Positions 17,967-27,027 of a stretch of DNA of 64,000 nucleotides are shown here, piece by piece. The notes below the pieces were generated by a model. That model did no database searches. It was not told where the DNA came from and saw only the letters and a list, made by a program, of their open reading frames with translations. A program made the translations under genes and the position numbers. Numbering within the stretch: the stretch's first letter is position 1; every line of letters starts with the position of its first letter. This DNA comes from Phycisphaerae bacterium (lineage in GTDB: Bacteria > Planctomycetota > Phycisphaerae > UBA1845 > JAFGLZ01), in NCBI GenBank assembly GCA_016927755.1, contig JAFGLZ010000241.1:83250-147249 (forward strand). Direction: 5' to 3'.

Positions 17967-20174
17967 TCATCGTCGGGCCGCGCTGCGCATCGCGCGAGCG
18001 GCAGGTGCCTCGATCGGTTCCAGATGTCCTCCGTCGACGTCGTCGCGTATGAACCGATAACCCTTCCTGCCCGAGAAGTGGCCGAGCACGCGGAGGTTCG
18101 TATTCGGTGGGAATCTTCGACTCATGTCATGATCCAGGTCCCGGGCGAAGATGACGGGGTCATCCAACGTCGGCGAGTTCATCCAGAAGGCCGCGCCGTA
18201 GTAGTCCGGCAGGACTTGGCCGCCCTTGATGGAGCGATAGTGGGTCGATTCGACGAAGACGATCGCGTCGGTGCACTGCTCCTTATGGACGGCGTTTCGG
18301 ACGGCCGGGTCGGTCGTCCAATAGGAATTGCCGTATTCCGCGACGAGATCCGGGACGAAGCCCACCAGGCATCCGAGGGTTGCCAGGCTGATCAGCGCCC
18401 ATGTTCCAGCCTGGGCGTATCGCGCGGGGTGGCACAGGTGCCGCGCCTTCATCCGACGCTGTAACGCGCGACGGAGCTTGCCGAGACCTAGCGCCACCAG
18501 CATCAGATACGCGGGCATTGCCGCCGCGTAGTAGCGCGGGCCGTAGCAGGAGTCGCCGAAATGGTAGAGGAGGTAGCCAATCGGCAGCGACGCCCCGACG
18601 GCGAGGATCAGCCTCGCCCGCCAGCGTCTCGCCGAGCACAGTCCGCCGATCAGCATGAGCAGCAACGTGCCCCGCGGCCAGCCCAGCAGCTTCCACGCGA
18701 GCGATTCCAGTTGCCGCGTCATCTTGGCGATGCCTCGCATCGGCGTGTGGTATCGGCCGTGGTCTGGCCAGTACGGCATGCCGACGTCGTCGCCGAACCC
18801 CAATCGATCGGACGGCGCCCACTTGGCGTAGGCGGTTTCGAGGGCGTGACCGGTCAAGGCCTTGTTGTAAGCCAGCAAGGGTAAGACGCCGATGATCGCG
18901 CCGACCAGGAACGCTGGGATCATCGCAATGCCGGCGCGTCGCTGGATGATTCGGAGCAGGACGTAGACCGCATAGGGCACGGCCAGAAGCAGGGCGGTAT
19001 AGGGCCGAAACCACGTGCCGCATCCCCACGCCAGGCCGGCGAGCAAGGCGTGATACCACCGGCCGGACGGACCGGTTCCCATCATCGCCAGCACGGCGAA
19101 AACGAGCAGGACCGTTACCGAGCCCGGGTGAGACATGTTCGAGGCGAACGTCAGCACCCAGAACGGGGAGACGACCGCCAACAGCACGGTCAGCCTGCCG
19201 ACGCGATCGCCGAAGAGCCGATCGGCCAGCAGGAACAAGAGGACGATGGCCACCGCGGACAGCAGGGGATGGATCACCCACGGCGCCCCGACCAGCACGC
19301 CCATCGCCAGCAGCACGGACGGACCGGGGAAGTATTTGCCGTACCAGCGATCGCCGTCGATGACCACGTATTCGTAGTCGAAGGCTTCCGGCATCGGAGG
19401 GGCCGGGGCGCAGACCCGTCCGGCGGCGAGGTTCTTGGCCTGGAACAGAAAGGCGATTTCGTCTTGGACGTGAGGCATGTGGTCGAGCACGAAGTAGGCG
19501 AAGGCCCCGGAGAAGGCCACTGACAGGCCCGCACACGTCGCCAGAAGCCACCGCTTCGGCACCTTCATGACGAACCATCGGGCGCGGGCCAGCGCACGGG
19601 GCGCTGCCAGGCCGATTGCCACGGCCACGCCGATCAGTCCACCCAGGCGGATCGTGCCGTAGACAATGGCGGTTGTGTATTCCTTGATGCTCAACTCGAT
19701 GATGTTTCGGGGGTAAGGCAGGAGTGGCAGCAAGGCCAGCAGGATCAGCCCGCCGCCGGCCCATCGAAACGCGAACCGAGCCTCGGCGGATCGAGGCTCG
19801 GCAGGGGGTTGGCTTCCATCGGCCAGCACGCATCGAGCGACGGACATGAGCAACAGCACGCCGATCGACCAGGGCAGCATCAGCGTCACGGGGATCGTCT
19901 GGTGGAGGTCCAAGCCTCGGGCGAGTTGTGGGGACAAGGCGGTGAGGATCACCGGCCAGAGGAGCCGACCGACGGCCGTGCCGAAGTTCGCGCTGCCTCG
20001 ACGCGACAATCCTCTGTCGAGTCGGGCACACGTCAGCCAGCACGCCGCCAGCAGGGCCGCCCAGGCCAGATGGCCTGCCCAACCGGGCAGGTCATCGATG
20101 GGGGCCATCTGATGACGGATTGCCAGCAGGGGCAGCCACACCAGAACGATAATGATGAGATCGACGGCGAGCAT
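17967..20174 (-). CDS. Polytopic membrane glycosyltransferase, GT39/PMT-like
   Basis: This 735-residue protein has well over ten hydrophobic helices. An N-terminal block of about five helices (residues 1-190) precedes a GT39/ArnT-like core that begins near FVLDHMPHVQDEIAFLFQA, where the Asp-Glu pair matches the catalytic acidic motif in the first periplasmic loop. Further helices and a C-terminal periplasmic domain follow. Such enzymes transfer sugars or mannose from polyprenyl phosphate. ATG 20174 was chosen (a GTG lies one codon upstream); no strong ribosome-binding site was seen. Confidence 0.75.
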   Translation of the reverse strand: MLAVDLIIIVLVWLPLLAIRHQMAPIDDLPGWAGHLAWAALLAACWLTCARLDRGLSRRGSANFGTAVGRLLWPVILTALSPQLARGLDLHQTIPVTLMLPWSIGVLLLMSVARCVLADGSQPPAEPRSAEARFAFRWAGGGLILLALLPLLPYPRNIIELSIKEYTTAIVYGTIRLGGLIGVAVAIGLAAPRALARARWFVMKVPKRWLLATCAGLSVAFSGAFAYFVLDHMPHVQDEIAFLFQAKNLAAGRVCAPAPPMPEAFDYEYVVIDGDRWYGKYFPGPSVLLAMGVLVGAPWVIHPLLSAVAIVLLFLLADRLFGDRVGRLTVLLAVVSPFWVLTFASNMSHPGSVTVLLVFAVLAMMGTGPSGRWYHALLAGLAWGCGTWFRPYTALLLAVPYAVYVLLRIIQRRAGIAMIPAFLVGAIIGVLPLLAYNKALTGHALETAYAKWAPSDRLGFGDDVGMPYWPDHGRYHTPMRGIAKMTRQLESLAWKLLGWPRGTLLLMLIGGLCSARRWRARLILAVGASLPIGYLLYHFGDSCYGPRYYAAAMPAYLMLVALGLGKLRRALQRRMKARHLCHPARYAQAGTWALISLATLGCLVGFVPDLVAEYGNSYWTTDPAVRNAVHKEQCTDAIVFVESTHYRSIKGGQVLPDYYGAAFWMNSPTLDDPVIFARDLDHDMSRRFPPNTNLRVLGHFSGRKGYRFIRDDVDGGHLEPIEAPAARAMRSAARR

Positions 20175-20238
20175 CACGGTTGCGGTCTCACTGGGTTCGT
20201 CTTGCCCTAATCCTGATCTCGATCTGGCGCACGGTTCG

Positions 20239-21261
20239 CTAGGCCATGGTCTCGAGCCGCCAGCGCGTTATCTCGTTGGCCAGAGGCTTGCCGCGCGCGA
20301 ACCGAAGGATCTCGTCCACGGCGTACTGGCCCTGGCGGAATCGCCCGTTGTTTTTGTGACCGGCGATGTGGTTGGTCACGATCACGTTGGGCAGCGAGAA
20401 GAACGGATGGTCGTCCGGCGGCGGCTCGGGATCGGTCACGTCGATCATCGCGAAGAGCCGCCCCTTGGCGAGCTCGGCGGCCAGGGCTGCTTCATCGAGG
20501 TTCTGACCACGCGACGTGTTGATGAAGATCGCGTGATCCTTCATCATCCGGAACTCCGCCGCCCCCATCATGTGCCGGGTCGTCGGCAGGGCCGGCGCGC
20601 ACAGGCTGACCATGTCGCTTCGGCGGAGGAGCGTCTCAAGGTCGACCTTCTCGGCGCCGAGTTCGGCCGCCTCGGCGTCCGTGACGTAGGGATCGTACAG
20701 GAGCGTGCGGACCTCAAAGCTCCGCAGGAGCTTGCAGAGCTCGCGTCCCACGAGGCTGGCCGAGATGACGCCGACATCGATGTCGAACATTTCGATGACC
20801 TTCGCGCCCGACTCCTCCGCCAGTTCCTCGCTCCGTCGCGACCAGTGCCCCGCGCGGGTCAGAGGGGGAATCGTCCATCCTCGCTTGCCCGCCACGATGA
20901 GGAATCCCAGGATCATGTGCGCCACCCCGACGGCCAGGGCGTGATTGCAGCTTGCCAGCCGGACTCCGCGATCGAACAGTGCCTCATCGACCAGGTGGTG
21001 AACCGACCCGGCCGAGTGCATGACGAGCTTGAGACGCTTGGCCGCCTCGAGGATCGCGCCCTTGACGGGCGGAGAGCCCCAGCAGGTCAGCATGATATCC
21101 GCTCGGCTGAGCAGGTCTTCAGGCGGGACATCCTCGGTGCTCTTCATCGGCCCGCCGATCGGCCTCACCTCGGCTTCGAGGCGTTCGATGTCTTGCGGGC
21201 GGAAGCACGCCGAGAGCATCTCCTCGGTGAGCAGATAGCAGATCGTCGGCTTGTCGGGCAC
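20239..21261 (-). CDS. D-2-hydroxyacid dehydrogenase family protein with degenerate NAD motif
   Basis: This 340-residue protein resembles phosphoglycerate/lactate-type D-2-hydroxyacid dehydrogenases. NTSRGQNLDEAAL has the catalytic Arg, DPEPPPDDHPF the Glu, and NVIVTNHIAGH the His. The nucleotide loop reads DVGVISASLVGREL, so two of the glycines of GxGxxG are replaced by Ser or Ala. The start is a GTG at 21261 with GGAG 8 bases upstream; an overlapping ATG is out of frame. Reduced or altered cofactor binding is possible. Confidence 0.82.
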   Translation of the reverse strand: MPDKPTICYLLTEEMLSACFRPQDIERLEAEVRPIGGPMKSTEDVPPEDLLSRADIMLTCWGSPPVKGAILEAAKRLKLVMHSAGSVHHLVDEALFDRGVRLASCNHALAVGVAHMILGFLIVAGKRGWTIPPLTRAGHWSRRSEELAEESGAKVIEMFDIDVGVISASLVGRELCKLLRSFEVRTLLYDPYVTDAEAAELGAEKVDLETLLRRSDMVSLCAPALPTTRHMMGAAEFRMMKDHAIFINTSRGQNLDEAALAAELAKGRLFAMIDVTDPEPPPDDHPFFSLPNVIVTNHIAGHKNNGRFRQGQYAVDEILRFARGKPLANEITRWRLETMA

Positions 21262-21314
21262 GGCATGGTCTCCAGAGTGGTGCGCCGAACGGGACGCGAT
21301 CCCGGAATGCGGGG

Positions 21315-21320
21315 ATTATA
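21315..21320 (-). promoter_or_regulatory. TATAAT-like -10 box for the dehydrogenase gene
   Basis: The minus strand reads TATAAT here, a perfect -10 hexamer, about 55 bases before the GTG start at 21261. No good -35 box was found at 16-18 bases, so the assignment is tentative. Confidence 0.4.
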
Positions 21321-21376
21321 GAAGGTGGGCGCCGAATGCTCCACTCGCCGCCAGCCGCGCCGGGACTCCAGATCGT

Positions 21377-21405
21377 TTGACATTCACCGGGGCCGGCGAT
21401 AGTAG
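21377..21405 (+). promoter_or_regulatory. Candidate promoter for the uracil-DNA glycosylase gene
   Basis: TTGACA at 21377-21382 is a perfect -35 box. After a 17-base spacer comes TAGTAG at 21400-21405, a weak -10. The leader to the ATG at 21650 would be about 240 bases. Confidence 0.35.
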
Positions 21406-21649
21406 TGCCGTTTTCGGTGAGTGGGTTTCGCATCGCATTCGGGGTGGCATGGGTCAGCGCCGGACGGGCCCTCTGACATGGAACGAAACACGGGTCTGCG
21501 GAACGCCGCGATGATTCAGAACGGTGCATCCCGCTGACCCGTGGCTTGTTCAGTCGGACTGGTCCCCCTGTGCGGACCCATGCCACCCGCCACGAGACTG
21601 TCTAACCGAAAACGGCATTAGTGCGGGACCGGCACCAGCGAGGATGGGG

Positions 21650-22468
21650 ATGACCGCCGACCATTCGATTGACATCACCAAGGCCCTCAAGCAGGTCCTG
21701 GAGACCGAGGCCTTCCTGGGGGCGAAGTACGTCCCGGTCTCGCCCGGTCGGATCGCGGAGATCCGGGCCGCGGGCGCCCGTGGGGTCACGGCGTCCGAGG
21801 GTGCCGCGGCGCGTCACGTCGAGAGCAGACCGACGGAGGGAACCGCCATTCGCATGAAAGAGAAGGCTGAAGCGCTTCGCAAGATCGATGAGGATGAGGT
21901 CCGCGGCTGCGTCAAGTGTCACCTGTCGGCGACGCGGACCCAGACCGTCTTCGGGCAGGGCGACTCGGACGCCCGGATCGTCTTTGTCGGCGAGGCCCCG
22001 GGATTCGAGGAGGATCGGCAGGGCGTGGCCTTCATCGGCAAGGCCGGGCAGCTCCTGACCGCGATGATCGAGAAGGGCATGGGGCTTAAACGCGAGGACG
22101 TCTTCATCTGCAACGTCCTCAAGTGTCGCCCGCCCAACAACCGCACCCCCTCCACGGACGAGATTGCCGCCTGTTCGCCTTACCTCTTCCGGCAATTGCA
22201 GCTCATCCAGCCGGAGGTGATCATCGCGCTCGGCGCCCCGGCCGCCCAGACGTTGCTGGGCACCAAGGAGTCGATCGGGCGGCTCCGTGGGCGGTTCCAT
22301 GACTTCTATCCCTCGGGCGCGGCGGGAATGGGTGATCCGGTGCCGCTCATGCCCACGTATCATCCGGCGTACCTGCTCCGGTCTCCGGGCGAGAAGCGCA
22401 AGGCCTGGGAGGACCTGAAGATGGTCATGGATCGGTTGGGGCTGCCCGTCCCGGGACAATACCGCTAG
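21650..22468 (+). CDS. Family 4 (Fe-S) uracil-DNA glycosylase
   Basis: This 272-residue protein has the type 4 UDG signature GEAPGFEEDRQGVAFIGKAG. Cysteines of the Fe-S cluster are seen at CVKC and at NVLKCRPPNN and IAACSPYL, and the C-terminal motif MPTYHPAYLLR is present. It removes uracil from DNA at the start of base excision repair. About 70 disordered residues precede the catalytic domain. The ATG at 21650 follows GAGG. It is upstream of, and co-directional with, the PL11-like gene (25-base gap), but probably unrelated in function. Confidence 0.92.
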   Translation: MTADHSIDITKALKQVLETEAFLGAKYVPVSPGRIAEIRAAGARGVTASEGAAARHVESRPTEGTAIRMKEKAEALRKIDEDEVRGCVKCHLSATRTQTVFGQGDSDARIVFVGEAPGFEEDRQGVAFIGKAGQLLTAMIEKGMGLKREDVFICNVLKCRPPNNRTPSTDEIAACSPYLFRQLQLIQPEVIIALGAPAAQTLLGTKESIGRLRGRFHDFYPSGAAGMGDPVPLMPTYHPAYLLRSPGEKRKAWEDLKMVMDRLGLPVPGQYR

Positions 22469-22493
22469 CCCGAGGCGTGAGGAGGCCGTAGTG

Positions 22494-24737
22494 ATGAGAT
22501 GCCTGCCATTGGCCGTTTTGTTGTCGGTGTTTGTCTGGTACCTGACGCCGTCGACGGTCACCGCGGACGAGCGAAAGACGCTCATCTTCGAGGTCGAGGA
22601 TTACACGACGCCCAAGGACGCTTGGGAGACGAACAAGTTCTCCGAGACGAAGTGGAACCTGTGGAGCACCGACAAGGAGGCGGACAAGAAGTGGTCCGGC
22701 GGCGTCGTGCTCCAGTCCCCCCGGGTGTTGAAGGATCGCGACAAGCCCGAGGACGGGGCTCCTCCTCTGCATACGCACATTACGGGTATTCCGAAGGGGC
22801 GCTGGGACGTCTCTCTCGGGAACGTCGGGCGCGTGCTAGCCGTGTCGATGGACGGCAAGCAGTGGCGGCCCGTTAGCGGACGGGACGCCTACTTGGGCGC
22901 CTTCGACATCGTCGGCGGCACGTTCGACGTGTGGGTCGACGATCGTTACGCGTCGCCGGCAAACGCCGGCTCGAGTTACTATGACTACCTGATCTTCGAG
23001 CCGCTGCGGCCACGGGTGGTCAGGCCGAAGGTTGCCGGGTGGGCCAAGCAGCGAGTGATCGAGCGTATCGACCGTGGCTTGGTCGCATTGCCGGTTGAGG
23101 GTGGCGTCTACGTTGGCTGGCGACTGCTCGCCTCGGACCCGAAGGATACCACGTTCAACGTCTACCGATGCGCCGGCGGCTCTCAGCCGGTCAAGCTCAA
23201 CGAAGAGCCAATCGGCAAGACGACGGATTTCGTGGATCGGAGCGCGCCGCGAGATGCGGCGCTGACCTACACCGTTCGCCCGATCGCCGACGGCAAGGAG
23301 GCTGGGCCCTCCTCACCGGGGACGGTGGCTCGCGACGCCAAGCCTGCCGGCTATGTGTCCATCAAGCTGAAGGGCGATCACACGTTCCAGAAGGTCGGCA
23401 TCGCGGACCTCAACGGCGACGGCAAGTACGACTTCGTCCTCAAGCAGCCCAACACGAACATCGATCCATGGATCAAGTACTACCATCCCAGCAAGGGCAC
23501 GTACAAGATCGAGGCCTATCTCGGCGACGGCACGTTCCTCTGGCAGAACGATCTCGGCTGGTCGATCGAGCAGGGGATCTGGTACTCGCCCTATCTGGTC
23601 TGGGACTTCGACGGCGACGGCAAGGCCGAGGTGGCCGTCAAGACCGGCCAGGGTGATCCTCGGGATCCCGACGGGCTGGTCACGTCCGGGCCCGAGTACC
23701 TGTCGATCAGGGACGGCATGACCGGCAAGGAGACCGCGCGCGTCGACTGGCCCTCGCGAGAAGGGTATCGCGGCGATCGCGCGCACGCGTACAACTACTA
23801 CTGCCGCAACCAGCTCGGTGTGGCATACCTCGACGGCAAGACGCCTTGTCTGATCGTCGAGCGCGGCACTTACGGATTGATCAAGGTCGTCGCGTATCAG
23901 TACCGCGGCGGCAAGCTGAGCGAGCTGTGGCGATGGGACAACCGGCAGGAGGGGCGTAACTTCCGCGGGCAGGGCGCGCACTTCCTGCACTGCGTCGATA
24001 TCGATGCCGACGGGCGGGACGAGGTGCTGATCGGCAGCGCCGTGATTGACGACGACGGGGCTTCCTTGTGGACGACCGGGCTCGGCCATCCGGACCACTT
24101 CTACGTTGGCGACATCGACCCGTCGCGACCGGGGTTGGAGATCTACTACGGCATGGAAAGCCGGCAGCCCAAGAACGGGATGTGCCTGGTCGACGCCAGG
24201 ACGGGCAAGCTCGTCTGGGGGCTCGGCGATCGGACCTTCCATATTCATGCCTCGGGCATGTGCGCGGACATCGATCCGAACCACCCGGGCATGGAATGCT
24301 ACGGCGGCGAGGCCGCGAAGGCTCCTGAGGGGAAGAACCGCCGCTGGCTCTTCACCGCTCAGGGCGAACTGCTCGCCAGGGAGAAGACGTTCGACCACGG
24401 GTGTTCGATACGGACCGTCTACTGGGACGCCGATCCATACCGCGAGATGCTGCTCGGCAACAAGATCCAGAAGCACGGGGGCAAGACGTTGACCGAATCG
24501 ATCGCCGGCGGCCATGCCGCCTGGGCCGACATCCTCGGCGACTGGCGCGAGGAGGTGATCACGTCCGTCGCGGGCGAGCTTCGGATCTACACGACGACGA
24601 TCCCGGCGACCGATCGCCGCGTCTGCCTGATGCAGGACCCGATCCATCGTATCGACGTGGCCCATCTGTCCATGGGCTATCCGCAGCCGCCGATGACGAC
24701 TTTCTGTCCGTCGGCGACGGTGAGCGCATCGAGATAG
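22494..24737 (+). CDS. Rhamnogalacturonan lyase, PL11-like
   Basis: This 747-residue exported protein has a signal peptide (MRCLPLAVLLSVFVW then cleavage near TVTA). A roughly 150-residue N-terminal domain precedes the PL11 unit, which starts with VALPVEGGVYVGWRLLASD and FNVYR. Multiple calcium-binding-like loops follow (DLNGDGKYD, DFDGDGKAE, DIDADGRDE) that form the eight-bladed propeller of YesW/YesX-type lyases. The enzyme cleaves the rhamnose-galacturonate backbone of rhamnogalacturonan I by beta-elimination. ATG 22494 follows GGAGG. The unsaturated products are substrates for the GH88 gene at 31971. Confidence 0.85.
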   Translation: MRCLPLAVLLSVFVWYLTPSTVTADERKTLIFEVEDYTTPKDAWETNKFSETKWNLWSTDKEADKKWSGGVVLQSPRVLKDRDKPEDGAPPLHTHITGIPKGRWDVSLGNVGRVLAVSMDGKQWRPVSGRDAYLGAFDIVGGTFDVWVDDRYASPANAGSSYYDYLIFEPLRPRVVRPKVAGWAKQRVIERIDRGLVALPVEGGVYVGWRLLASDPKDTTFNVYRCAGGSQPVKLNEEPIGKTTDFVDRSAPRDAALTYTVRPIADGKEAGPSSPGTVARDAKPAGYVSIKLKGDHTFQKVGIADLNGDGKYDFVLKQPNTNIDPWIKYYHPSKGTYKIEAYLGDGTFLWQNDLGWSIEQGIWYSPYLVWDFDGDGKAEVAVKTGQGDPRDPDGLVTSGPEYLSIRDGMTGKETARVDWPSREGYRGDRAHAYNYYCRNQLGVAYLDGKTPCLIVERGTYGLIKVVAYQYRGGKLSELWRWDNRQEGRNFRGQGAHFLHCVDIDADGRDEVLIGSAVIDDDGASLWTTGLGHPDHFYVGDIDPSRPGLEIYYGMESRQPKNGMCLVDARTGKLVWGLGDRTFHIHASGMCADIDPNHPGMECYGGEAAKAPEGKNRRWLFTAQGELLAREKTFDHGCSIRTVYWDADPYREMLLGNKIQKHGGKTLTESIAGGHAAWADILGDWREEVITSVAGELRIYTTTIPATDRRVCLMQDPIHRIDVAHLSMGYPQPPMTTFCPSATVSASR

Positions 24738-24756
24738 GAGCGGGGGGGGCTCAAGT

Positions 24757-25710
24757 CTATTGCCTTTGCGGCGGTCGCGACGCGCCGAGCAGTCCGCCGG
24801 ACTTGAAGCTCGCCAGCCGGACCTCGTTCGTGTTGTTCGGTCGGGCTGCCTCGAAGTAGACGAAGACCTCATCGCCGACCGTCAGCCAGTGCGAGTATCG
24901 CCACGTGTGGTAGTCCCCGGGTGTCGTGCTCTTGAACACGGGCTTGTTCGGCGTCAGATCGATGAAGGTCTCGAGGTCCGGCGAGTATGCCAGTCCGGTG
25001 GCGATGTTGTAGACGGGGTCGCGCCACTCGATGTCCGAGCCTTCGTAGACGAACAGGTATCCCACCGCCATCGGCAGCACGCTGGCGGGACGTGTGTAGC
25101 AGTTGTGCCACCCTGCGTTCTCCAGCACCGTCCGGCCCGGCGCGGGTTGCCAGGCCTCGCCGTCTCCGCTGACGAAGTGATGGATACGCTCGATCCGGTC
25201 GCAGCCGATGACGAAGAGGTGCCATCGCTCGCCATCCCAGAACACCACGGGGTCCTTATAGCCGGTCACGTGGAAGAACCCGTCGTCAAGGTAGTTCGCC
25301 ACGAGCACGGGCCTGGCCGTCGTCGGGTCGAAATCCGCCGGGTCGTCGGCGTCGTCGAACTTCAGGATGACCCATCCCCGCTCGAATCCGCTGCAACCGT
25401 AGAGCTTGAACTTGCCTGTCTTCGGATCTCGGACCAGCGCCGGACGCTCGAAGCCTGAGACCTTGGCGTCCTCGCGTCGGATCCGGTGGAACGGCTCGAA
25501 CCGGCGGCCGTCGGTGCTCCTAAGGATGCGGATCTCGTAGCCCCTCAGCCCGCGTGGCGAGTCGCCCTCGCGCATCCGAGCGGCCAGGTAGAAGGTGCCG
25601 TTTTCCGTCAGCAATACGGACGGGGCACCGGCCCACCATTCGGGCGTGTCCTGATCCGGCTCCAGAATGACGTCGTAGTCGGCGGCGGCGGAAACGATTC
25701 GGTCGAACAT
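24757..25710 (-). CDS. Five-bladed beta-propeller glycosidase-like protein (GH43/GH130-like)
   Basis: This 317-residue protein has no signal peptide. Repeated propeller strands are visible: PSVLLTENGTFYLAARMRE, FERPALVRDPKTGKFKLYG, YKDPVVFWDGERWHLFVIG, and YRYSHWLTVG-type segments. The Asp in YKDP is at the place of the general-base/pKa-modulating Asp in GH43. Exact family and substrate cannot be settled by eye. An AAGGA site precedes ATG 25710. It is convergent with the PL11-like gene and divergent from the aldo/keto reductase. Confidence 0.65.
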   Translation of the reverse strand: MFDRIVSAAADYDVILEPDQDTPEWWAGAPSVLLTENGTFYLAARMREGDSPRGLRGYEIRILRSTDGRRFEPFHRIRREDAKVSGFERPALVRDPKTGKFKLYGCSGFERGWVILKFDDADDPADFDPTTARPVLVANYLDDGFFHVTGYKDPVVFWDGERWHLFVIGCDRIERIHHFVSGDGEAWQPAPGRTVLENAGWHNCYTRPASVLPMAVGYLFVYEGSDIEWRDPVYNIATGLAYSPDLETFIDLTPNKPVFKSTTPGDYHTWRYSHWLTVGDEVFVYFEAARPNNTNEVRLASFKSGGLLGASRPPQRQ

Positions 25711-25916
25711 CGTGTCGGGTCCTTTCGCGTGGCGGACGTGTCGTCGAACAGCGGGTTGTCAGGATAGCATCCGGCGGGATTCCTGCACAGCGCGAGGCGG
25801 GCCGGGTTGTCGGAAGCCGATGGGCTTCGCGTTCATCGAAGGTGACGGTACACTATCGGTGGCAGTGCACGCCTCTGGGGGCGGTGATTCCAAGCGACAA
25901 GACATCGGAGACGCAG

Positions 25917-26933
25917 ATGAGCGGCGGGATGAAGCGGCGGGATTTCCTCAGGCAGATTGGCGGCGGCGCGGCGACGCTGGGTCTGGGTGTGTTGTCGGCG
26001 CGGGCCGGGGAGGTCGTGGCGGGACAGGTCGCGAGCGCCCCTGCCGGTCTGGGGGGATTGACGATCAAGGACCTGCCGCGCCGAATGCTCGGACGGACCG
26101 GCGTCGAGGTCCCGCCCCTGTCGATCGGGCTGGCGCCGATGGGGCATGCATTCTTCACGTCCGAGCGGTACGAGCCGGTGGCAAACGCCGCCATCGACGC
26201 CGGCCTGACGTACCTCGACATCGCGCCGATGTACGACGTGTCCGAGGAGCGGCTGGGCCCCGTCATGGCCAAGCGCCGCAAAGAGGTCTTTCTGGTCGGC
26301 AAGACGCACGCCACGACTCGGGATGGCGCACTTCAAATGATCGAGCAGAGCCTCCGCAAGATGCGGACCGACCATTTGGACGTGTGTCACCTGCACAACG
26401 TCGGCCGGTTCAAGACCGAGCAGGTGTTGGGCAAGGGCGGCATGCTCGATGGGCTTCAGGCGGCCAAGGATCGCGGCCTGATCCGCTTCATCGGGGCCAG
26501 CGGCCACCAGAATGGGAATCAGTTTCTTCCCGTGCTCGAGACCGGGCAGATCGACGTCCTGATGGTCGCGATGAACTTCGTCGATCGGTACATCTACAAC
26601 TTCGAGGAGCGCGTCCTGCCTACCGCCCGCAAGCACCAGATGGGCATCGTGGCGATGAAGGTCCTCGGCGGCGTGACCGGCGGGTGGGGCGGCTATCGAA
26701 AGGCCAACCCGGGCCAGTTGATCGGCAAGCACCATTCGCTGGCGATCCGTTACGCGATGGAGATTCCGGGGGTGGACACGCTCGTCGTCGGGATCAAGTC
26801 GGTGGAGGAGCTTCGCCTGGCCGTACGGGCCGTCAGGGACTACAAGCCGCTGACGGAGGAGGAGAAGACGATGCTCTCCAAGGAAGGCCGGGCCCTGGCC
26901 GCCAAGTGGGGGAACCACTTCGGTCCTGTGTAG
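25917..26933 (+). CDS. Twin-arginine-exported aldo/keto reductase
   Basis: This 338-residue protein has a twin-arginine signal (KRRDFLRQIGGGAATLG). The aldo/keto reductase barrel follows with the catalytic tetrad: Asp in LDIAP, Tyr in MYDVS, Lys in VGKTH and His in CHLHNV. Start ATG 25917 follows GGAG; ATG 25929 is in frame. Secreted planctomycete members of this family often sit in sugar-degradation loci. The likely cofactor is NADP; the substrate is unknown. Confidence 0.88.
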   Translation: MSGGMKRRDFLRQIGGGAATLGLGVLSARAGEVVAGQVASAPAGLGGLTIKDLPRRMLGRTGVEVPPLSIGLAPMGHAFFTSERYEPVANAAIDAGLTYLDIAPMYDVSEERLGPVMAKRRKEVFLVGKTHATTRDGALQMIEQSLRKMRTDHLDVCHLHNVGRFKTEQVLGKGGMLDGLQAAKDRGLIRFIGASGHQNGNQFLPVLETGQIDVLMVAMNFVDRYIYNFEERVLPTARKHQMGIVAMKVLGGVTGGWGGYRKANPGQLIGKHHSLAIRYAMEIPGVDTLVVGIKSVEELRLAVRAVRDYKPLTEEEKTMLSKEGRALAAKWGNHFGPV

Positions 26934-27027
26934 GAATGGTTCGGCGGAGTGGACAGCGAGTTCTATCACAGCTAGGTCTGGCTGGTGGTGGTGTGGGTCG
27001 TCTGGCGGCGGGAATCGTCAGCGATGC

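Larger units (their letters stand above)
21262..21649. other. Divergent promoter region
   Basis: This 388-base spacer lies between the dehydrogenase (minus) and the uracil-DNA glycosylase (plus). It contains one candidate promoter on each strand, described separately. No small gene was supported. Confidence 0.5.
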
